A DNA stretch of 64,000 nt from Helicobacter sp. MIT 05-5293 (GTDB lineage: Bacteria; Campylobacterota; Campylobacteria; Campylobacterales; Helicobacteraceae). Position 1 is the first letter of the stretch. Every line of letters begins with the position of its first letter. Below are positions 59,451 to 64,000 of this stretch, piece by piece. The notes under the pieces were generated by a model, which saw nothing but the letters and a program-made list of their open reading frames with translations, was not told the DNA's origin and made no database searches. The translations under genes were made by a program, and so were the position numbers. The DNA is taken from the NCBI RefSeq assembly GCF_000765665.2, contig NZ_JROZ02000001.1:558001-622000 (forward strand), read 5' to 3'.

Positions 59451-60562
59451 TGAATACCTTTCTTATGATTTTTTCAATTCTTTGACTAGCTTTGCCATCT
59501 CCATAGGGATTAGCACCTGATGTTTTGATTGCGTTTTGTAGGATAAGTGAAGATTCTTGGATAATCTTATCTGTATCTGCCCCGACAAGCTTTGCAAACC
59601 CCTTTTCTACACCCTCCATTCTTTCGGTTTTGTAACGCAAGACGAGAATAGGGACATTAAAAGTAGGTGCTTCTTCTTGTATGCCCCCGCTATCTGTTAA
59701 AATAAGTTTTGCTTTTGATAAGAGTAAGACAAGTTGGGGATAATCTAAAGATTCTGTGAGGATAATATTGGATTGCTTGGATAGTCTTTGACAAACTTTA
59801 AGTTTTACATTTGGGTTAGGGTGAATGGGGAGGATAAATTGATGAGACGGGAATGCGGAAGATAATGTCTCTATAGCGTCTAAAATATGTTCTAATCTCT
59901 GTCCGTGATTTTCTCTCCTATGGACAGTAATTAATACTGTATCCCCCCCCCCCGTTAATCATATCTATGTTTTTTGTTTTCCAAAACTCTGCTGCATCTT
60001 GCAATGCTTTTTTGTCCAATAAAGAAAGCGCATCAATCCCTGTATTGCCTACTTGATAGATTTTATCTTCCTCTAAACCTTCGTTTTTTAAAGACTCGGC
60101 AGATTCTGTTGTCGGTGCAAAGTGCAGTGTCGCAATCCTGCTCACCATTTGTCTAATGGCTTCTTCTGGAAAAGGTTCAAATAAATCATAGGAGCGCAAT
60201 CCCGCCTCTATATGAAAGATTTTAGTTTTAAAATAAAAAGCGACCAAGCTACCCGCAAAGACGCTCATCGTATCACCCTGAACGAACACCGCATCAATAT
60301 GATGCGTGCAAAAAACCTCTTGCAATTTTACTAAGATTCTCGCATTCAACTCTGATAGAGTTTGGTTTTCTACCATTACATCTAGGCAAATATCTGCTTT
60401 TAGCCCAAAAAAGCTCAATGCTTGATGGGATAACTCTTTTTGTTGTTCTGTATTGCATACGATTACATTGTATTCTGCAGGATATTTTTTGAATTCTAAA
60501 ATCAAAGGAGCTAACTTTATAGCTTCTGGTCTAGTTCCCAAGATGAATAATAAAGTTTTCAA
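59443..60562 (-). CDS. wecB: UDP-N-acetylglucosamine 2-epimerase (non-hydrolysing), out of frame at a poly-G tract
   Basis: TTG start at 60562. The first frame has LFILGTRPEAIKLAPLI, VQGDTMSVFAGSLVAF, HIEAGLRSYD and PEEAIRQMVSRI. G11 then gives an early end at 59918. One G fewer continues into VLITVHRRENHGQR, ILTDSGGIQEEAP and VLRYKTER, about 372 residues, the normal WecB length. It makes UDP-ManNAc. The tract lies just before the HRREN motif, so the short form lacks the second Rossmann domain. Confidence 0.9.
59943..59953 (-). repeat. Poly-G tract (11) in wecB
   Basis: Preceded by ATGATTAAC on the coding strand, like the GT11 tract. G10 restores the frame. Confidence 0.9.
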
Positions 60563-60682
60563 TTAATTTCCCACCATGACTTTATATTTTCTCAAACTTG
60601 TCATTTTATTATTCTTCCTTTTCTTTCGCAATGCCATCATTTGCACCTATTTTTGATATATGATAAATAAATTTAGCTTAAA

Positions 60683-61546
60683 TTAAAATATAGAATCTTT
60701 CCTTGCTTTCCTCCCTACCACCTTAAACCCATCAATGCCCGAGAGAATGAAGCAATCACCCTTGTCTTCAAACACATTTCTCCCGATGTATTCCTCACTT
60801 AGGATACTTTGAGTAATTTGCACACCATTAAGTCTAGGCAATTGGTATTCTTTAAAAATAAAAGCGCGTAACTGATTGTGAATCTCAAAGCTCGTTTTCT
60901 TGAGATTAATCACGATATTTTTGACATCAATGTCCGTGCGTGAGAAGTAGCTACTTTGCAAAAATGATTGCTTGTAAGTGCTAAAATCCCCTCTCAACAA
61001 TCTTTCAAACGCTGTCTTAAAGAGTATCAAGCCCTCTTTTAAATACTTAAAATACAAATCCCGTGCGCACGATTGAATCCCTATCTCAAAGATTCTCTGT
61101 TCGATGATTTCTCCGGTGTCGATGCCATTATTAATCGTGTGCAAGGTTACCCCGCTTGTGCGCTCACCATTAAGAATCGGCGTGATAGAAGTAAATACGC
61201 CCTTATACTTAGGCAAGGCAGAAAAATGGATATTATACAGCCGCTTACTAGCGAATCGCTCCACTCTCACAAGCCTGTCAAATTCTAAAGATATGAAAAG
61301 CACATTGGGTATTTGCTGCACTTGCTCCAAAGTGCAGATAGGGATTTTGTTTTGCATCGCATACAAGCGGAGCGAGGGTTGCCACGAATCTAGTCCATTA
61401 TCATTTTGATTGGGAACGATACAGATTTCATTATGCTTAAAGCGTGTCAGCACATATTGCAAGGCATTAACCGCAATGCTATTTTTACCTGCGATACAAA
61501 TTTTGATAGGGCTAGTGTCAAGGGTATGCGAGGATTCTAAGCGCAT
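60683..61546 (-). CDS. Sugar N-formyltransferase (formyl-THF dependent)
   Basis: 287 residues. The formyltransferase core has the catalytic Asn-His pair and following Asp: NIHFSALPKYKG, TSGVTLHTINNGIDTGEII. The family includes tRNA-Met formyltransferase; the different C-terminus and the glycan context point to N-formylation of an amino sugar, as with VioF or FdtF-type enzymes. AGGAG seven bases before the ATG. The DegT aminotransferase at 42532 would provide the amine. Confidence 0.82.
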   Translation of the reverse strand: MRLESSHTLDTSPIKICIAGKNSIAVNALQYVLTRFKHNEICIVPNQNDNGLDSWQPSLRLYAMQNKIPICTLEQVQQIPNVLFISLEFDRLVRVERFASKRLYNIHFSALPKYKGVFTSITPILNGERTSGVTLHTINNGIDTGEIIEQRIFEIGIQSCARDLYFKYLKEGLILFKTAFERLLRGDFSTYKQSFLQSSYFSRTDIDVKNIVINLKKTSFEIHNQLRAFIFKEYQLPRLNGVQITQSILSEEYIGRNVFEDKGDCFILSGIDGFKVVGRKARKDSIF

Positions 61547-61717
61547 TGCTTATCTCCTACAAATGACACCTCCATAGAGGATAGGTAATGCAGATAAAGG
61601 GACGAAACGAAAGATTTCGCGCATTGTTTGGACGATACGCAAGAAAGAGAAGCAAAATCACCGCAAGAAACATAAGAAGAAGCGCAAGAAGCGTAAGAGC
61701 GAGAGTATAGATTCTTT

Positions 61718-63049
61718 CTACTTACCCCCCCCCCCGCTAATATTTCTTAGTTTTTTAAATCGCTCACTTACTGCTAGAGATTCTACAACTTCTACTTTTG
61801 TAGGGATTTTAAAAAGAGCGAGTTTGTCTTTACAAAAAGCACGAATAGCTTTTTTAAGCTCAATATTTGAAAGTGGCACTTCAGAATCTAGCACGACTTT
61901 CACACTCACGCTTTGTCCTGTAATAGCATTAGATTCTCCATAGACAAGGCAATCTTTAATATGTGGCATTGTCAAAAGAATATTTTCTATTTCTTGAGGC
62001 AAGACTTTCTCACCTCCGACATTAATCACCTCTTTGGTGCGTCCGATGATTTTAAGGTATTGCTCTCCATCAGATTCGATAATCTCTACCAAATCCCCTG
62101 TGGCAAAATACCCCTCTTCATCAAAGACGCTATTATCGGCGTTAAGGTAGCCTATCGCTTGTGTGGGGGATTTGATAAACAACTCATTATTTATCACTTT
62201 ATAAGAAGCATTCACGATTTTAAAAAAGTCTTGCAGGTTTTTTGTTTTCATCGCATTGGTTTCACTCGTGCCAAAGCCTTGCTTGAATCGTGTGTGAGGC
62301 AATGCTTGACATAGAGATTCTAAAAGTGTCTCACTCATCGGCTCACTGCCATAAATGACTAATTTTAGGGATTTTAGTCCATAACTGCCTATATCTGCTA
62401 GGAGTAAAAGCCTAAGTAAGGTCGGTGAAGCGGGTAAAATCTCGACATTATATTGTTTGAGTGCATTTAAAATATTTTGCGGCTGCCTTTGCTTGGGGAT
62501 TACCAAAGTCCCACCCCCGCTCAAAGCATTGCACATCACATCAACTCCTGCAATATGATCGGGCAAATACACACTTAAGATTCTCAAAGGATTTGGTTTT
62601 TTCTCACAATATGAGGCAAGAAAAGTATCTAAATGATGCACGATAGCCTTTGGTTTGCCTGTGCTGCCACTTGAAGATAAAATCAATCCACTTTGATGAG
62701 AATCTTTTAAAGATTGAAGCAAATCGTATTTTTTAGAATCTACGCGTTTGATTGCTCCATTGTGTGATTCTAAAATATATTCAACACCAAACTCACGCAA
62801 GTCAAAATCCATATTTCTAGGGAGCAAAGGCATAATGATACATTTTTGGCTATAAAGGGCAAAAAAGTAAGCGATTTGCTCAAAGCTAGAATCTCCCACT
62901 AATGCTACCACTGCACCTTTTGGTATGGCTAGGGCTTTACCCTTAGATTCTATACTTTGCAGTAAAGCCTCATAGGTGTAAAGAATCTCATCATCAATAA
63001 TGGCGATATTATCTCTAAATCGTGTGATTTGTGCTAAAAAATCAGCCAT
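61718..63049 (-). CDS. AMP-dependent acyl/amino-acid ligase with a poly-G tract at its 3' end
   Basis: 443 residues. ANL superfamily: SSSGSTGKPKAIVHH (P-loop), GFGTSETNAM, YFATGDLVEI and GRTKEVINVGGEKVLPQEIE. It activates a carboxylic acid and loads it on a carrier protein, presumably the one encoded at 63766. At G11 the protein ends GGGGK. At G10 it would gain a Ser/Cys-rich tail of about 60 residues running into the formyltransferase start; at G12 it ends GGGG. It overlaps the SDR gene by eight bases. Confidence 0.82.
   Translation of the reverse strand: MADFLAQITRFRDNIAIIDDEILYTYEALLQSIESKGKALAIPKGAVVALVGDSSFEQIAYFFALYSQKCIIMPLLPRNMDFDLREFGVEYILESHNGAIKRVDSKKYDLLQSLKDSHQSGLILSSSGSTGKPKAIVHHLDTFLASYCEKKPNPLRILSVYLPDHIAGVDVMCNALSGGGTLVIPKQRQPQNILNALKQYNVEILPASPTLLRLLLLADIGSYGLKSLKLVIYGSEPMSETLLESLCQALPHTRFKQGFGTSETNAMKTKNLQDFFKIVNASYKVINNELFIKSPTQAIGYLNADNSVFDEEGYFATGDLVEIIESDGEQYLKIIGRTKEVINVGGEKVLPQEIENILLTMPHIKDCLVYGESNAITGQSVSVKVVLDSEVPLSNIELKKAIRAFCKDKLALFKIPTKVEVVESLAVSERFKKLRNISGGGGK
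61725..61735 (-). repeat. Poly-G tract (11) at the end of the ligase gene
   Basis: Changes only the C-terminus, and perhaps coupling to the downstream formyltransferase gene. The 110 bases after it contain imperfect CGCAAGAA repeats. Confidence 0.85.
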
Positions 63050-63773
63050 TTACGCCCCCTAGATAAATCACTTGCCCCGTGATAAAATCGCTTTTTTTAT
63101 CTAAGAAAAATTCAATGACATTAAGCACATCTTCAAAACTCCCAAATCGCTTAATGGCTTGTTGATTAAGCAAAGAATCCATCTTTGCCTTTGGGACATT
63201 TTTAATCAAATCCGTTGGCACAGGCGTGGGACCTACTGCATTGAGCGTAATGCCAAACTCGCTTAATTCCTTTGCACATACTTGCGTGAGATTGACTAAT
63301 GCCGCCTTTGAAGCCGCATAAATCGCTTCTCCCTCTAGCCTTAGAGGTGTTGCCACAGTGGCAAAATTAACAATGCGATAAGGCATAGTTTTAGAATCTT
63401 TATGGTGCTTTTTGTAGTTTTGCATCATGACCTTAGCCACTTCACGCAGAAATAAAAAGCTCCCAAAAACATTTGTGCCAAAGATATTCTGCATCGTGCT
63501 AAAAGGTGTCGTAAGGATATGATTCATAGAGGCAATGCCTGCATTATTAAGCAATACATTGATTGTGCCAAATTCCTTTTTTATCGTTCGAATCATCGCT
63601 ACAACCGACATTTCATCACTCACATCAAGCTCAAAATGCCGATAGTTTTGATGCTCTATGCTTCCCTTACCGCGAGAACAGCCGCAGACTATATCGCCGC
63701 ATCGCAAATAATACTCGCTCAAATCCTTACCAATACCTTTTCTAGTGCCTGTTATGATAATGATTTTATTCAT
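63042..63773 (-). CDS. SDR oxidoreductase (3-oxoacyl-ACP reductase type)
   Basis: 243 residues from the ATG at 63773 inside the end of the carrier-protein gene; the frame upstream to 63818 is internal to that gene. ITGTRKGIGKD, LNNAGIAS, and YAASKAA (YxxxK) with NAVGPTPVPTDL. With a carrier protein and a ligase, it likely reduces a carrier-bound 3-keto acid. A sugar substrate cannot be excluded. Confidence 0.82.
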   Translation of the reverse strand: MNKIIIITGTRKGIGKDLSEYYLRCGDIVCGCSRGKGSIEHQNYRHFELDVSDEMSVVAMIRTIKKEFGTINVLLNNAGIASMNHILTTPFSTMQNIFGTNVFGSFLFLREVAKVMMQNYKKHHKDSKTMPYRIVNFATVATPLRLEGEAIYAASKAALVNLTQVCAKELSEFGITLNAVGPTPVPTDLIKNVPKAKMDSLLNQQAIKRFGSFEDVLNVIEFFLDKKSDFITGQVIYLGGVNG

Positions 63774-64000
63774 TGCTTTGTGCTTTTGTAAGGATATAAG
63801 AAGTGAGCGTTGAGACATCTTTAAAGGGTGAGTTTCTCCCGCTCATTGTTTTTTCGTCAGCAAGGATTACTTCAAGCTTTAAAGCCTCACTTAGCATTTC
63901 TTCTAAATCCGCGATAAAACTCACAAGTGCTAAAGAATCTAGATTCCCCCCTATGCCATAGATTTTAGTTTGTGATGTGGGGGCTTTTAGCTCATTATTT
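63766..64000 (-). CDS. Acyl carrier protein, partial at the right edge
   Basis: The frame is open from the edge to a TAA at 63766. GGNLDSLALVSFIADLEE contains the DSL phosphopantetheine site, and DEKTMSGRNSPFKDVSTL matches the C-terminal part of specialised carrier proteins in surface-sugar clusters. Its last codons overlap the SDR start (ATGAATAA). The first residues lie outside the window. Confidence 0.8.
   Translation of the reverse strand, partial: NNELKAPTSQTKIYGIGGNLDSLALVSFIADLEEMLSEALKLEVILADEKTMSGRNSPFKDVSTLTSYILTKAQSNE

Overview
The window is Helicobacter chromosome (Campylobacterota), most likely an enterohepatic-type species rather than H. pylori. The 16S rRNA reads as Helicobacter, the DNA is AT-rich with many 'gattct/agaatc' words, and several blocks keep gene orders known from H. 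pylori: dpp/rplU/rpmA/obg; pyrD-M16 peptidase-dapA-SDR; flgB-flgC-fliE-ftsI; aguB/tcdA; surE-ispA; panD-ybaB-PDZ protein. Unlike H. pylori, the rRNA genes form one linked operon (16S-tRNA-Ile-tRNA-Ala-23S-5S), and there is a GC-rich two-subunit class I fumarase. Species cannot be fixed by eye.

Layout. 1-13.5 kb: mostly housekeeping genes (peptide ABC ATPase, M23 peptidase, L21/L27/Obg, pyrimidine, lysine and lipid enzymes, lipoprotein N-acyltransferase, an outer membrane protein, a TPR-glycosyltransferase-like protein, MagIII). 13.5-22.5 kb: accessory island with a sugar methyltransferase remnant, the fumarase, a WYL-type regulator broken at a C10 tract, a tightly coupled four-gene cassette (YaaW/UPF0174-GTPase, small membrane protein, zinc ribbon, HEPN-motif protein) bounded by two copies of a palindromic element, and a gene broken at a G14 tract. 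22.5-34 kb: flagellar rod genes, ftsI, a Dsb-like protein, divergent trpA and trpB, aguB, a tiny acidic protein missed by length cut-offs, tcdA, surE, ispA, panD. 34-40.4 kb: rRNA operon. 40.7-64 kb: a surface glycan locus.

The glycan locus is the most striking part. It encodes enzymes for polyol-phosphate ('teichoic acid-like') polymers: a fused ribitol-phosphate cytidylyltransferase/reductase (Bcs1 type), a TagD-type glycerol-3-phosphate cytidylyltransferase, two TagB/TagF-type polyol phosphotransferases and a LicD protein. With them are WecB, a DegT aminotransferase, a sugar N-formyltransferase, a GT11 fucosyltransferase, GT2/GT4 transferases, an FkbM methyltransferase, an unusual radical SAM + two asparagine-synthase-like + EutH-like module, and an acyl carrier protein/SDR/AMP-ligase set that runs off the right edge. 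Nine of these genes carry a 10-12 bp poly-G tract on the coding strand. In this copy five are broken at the tract (FkbM, GT11, Bcs1-like, TagB-like, WecB); each would be restored by losing one G. Two more tracts in the 13-22 kb island bring the total to eleven, and a T16 tract lies upstream of the regulator. The locus therefore looks like a combinatorial phase-variable system making a phosphorylated, N-formylated and possibly fucosylated surface polymer.

Limits: all calls come from reading the sequence and recognising motifs. Homopolymer lengths are as given here and may vary between cells or by sequencing error. rRNA ends are approximate.
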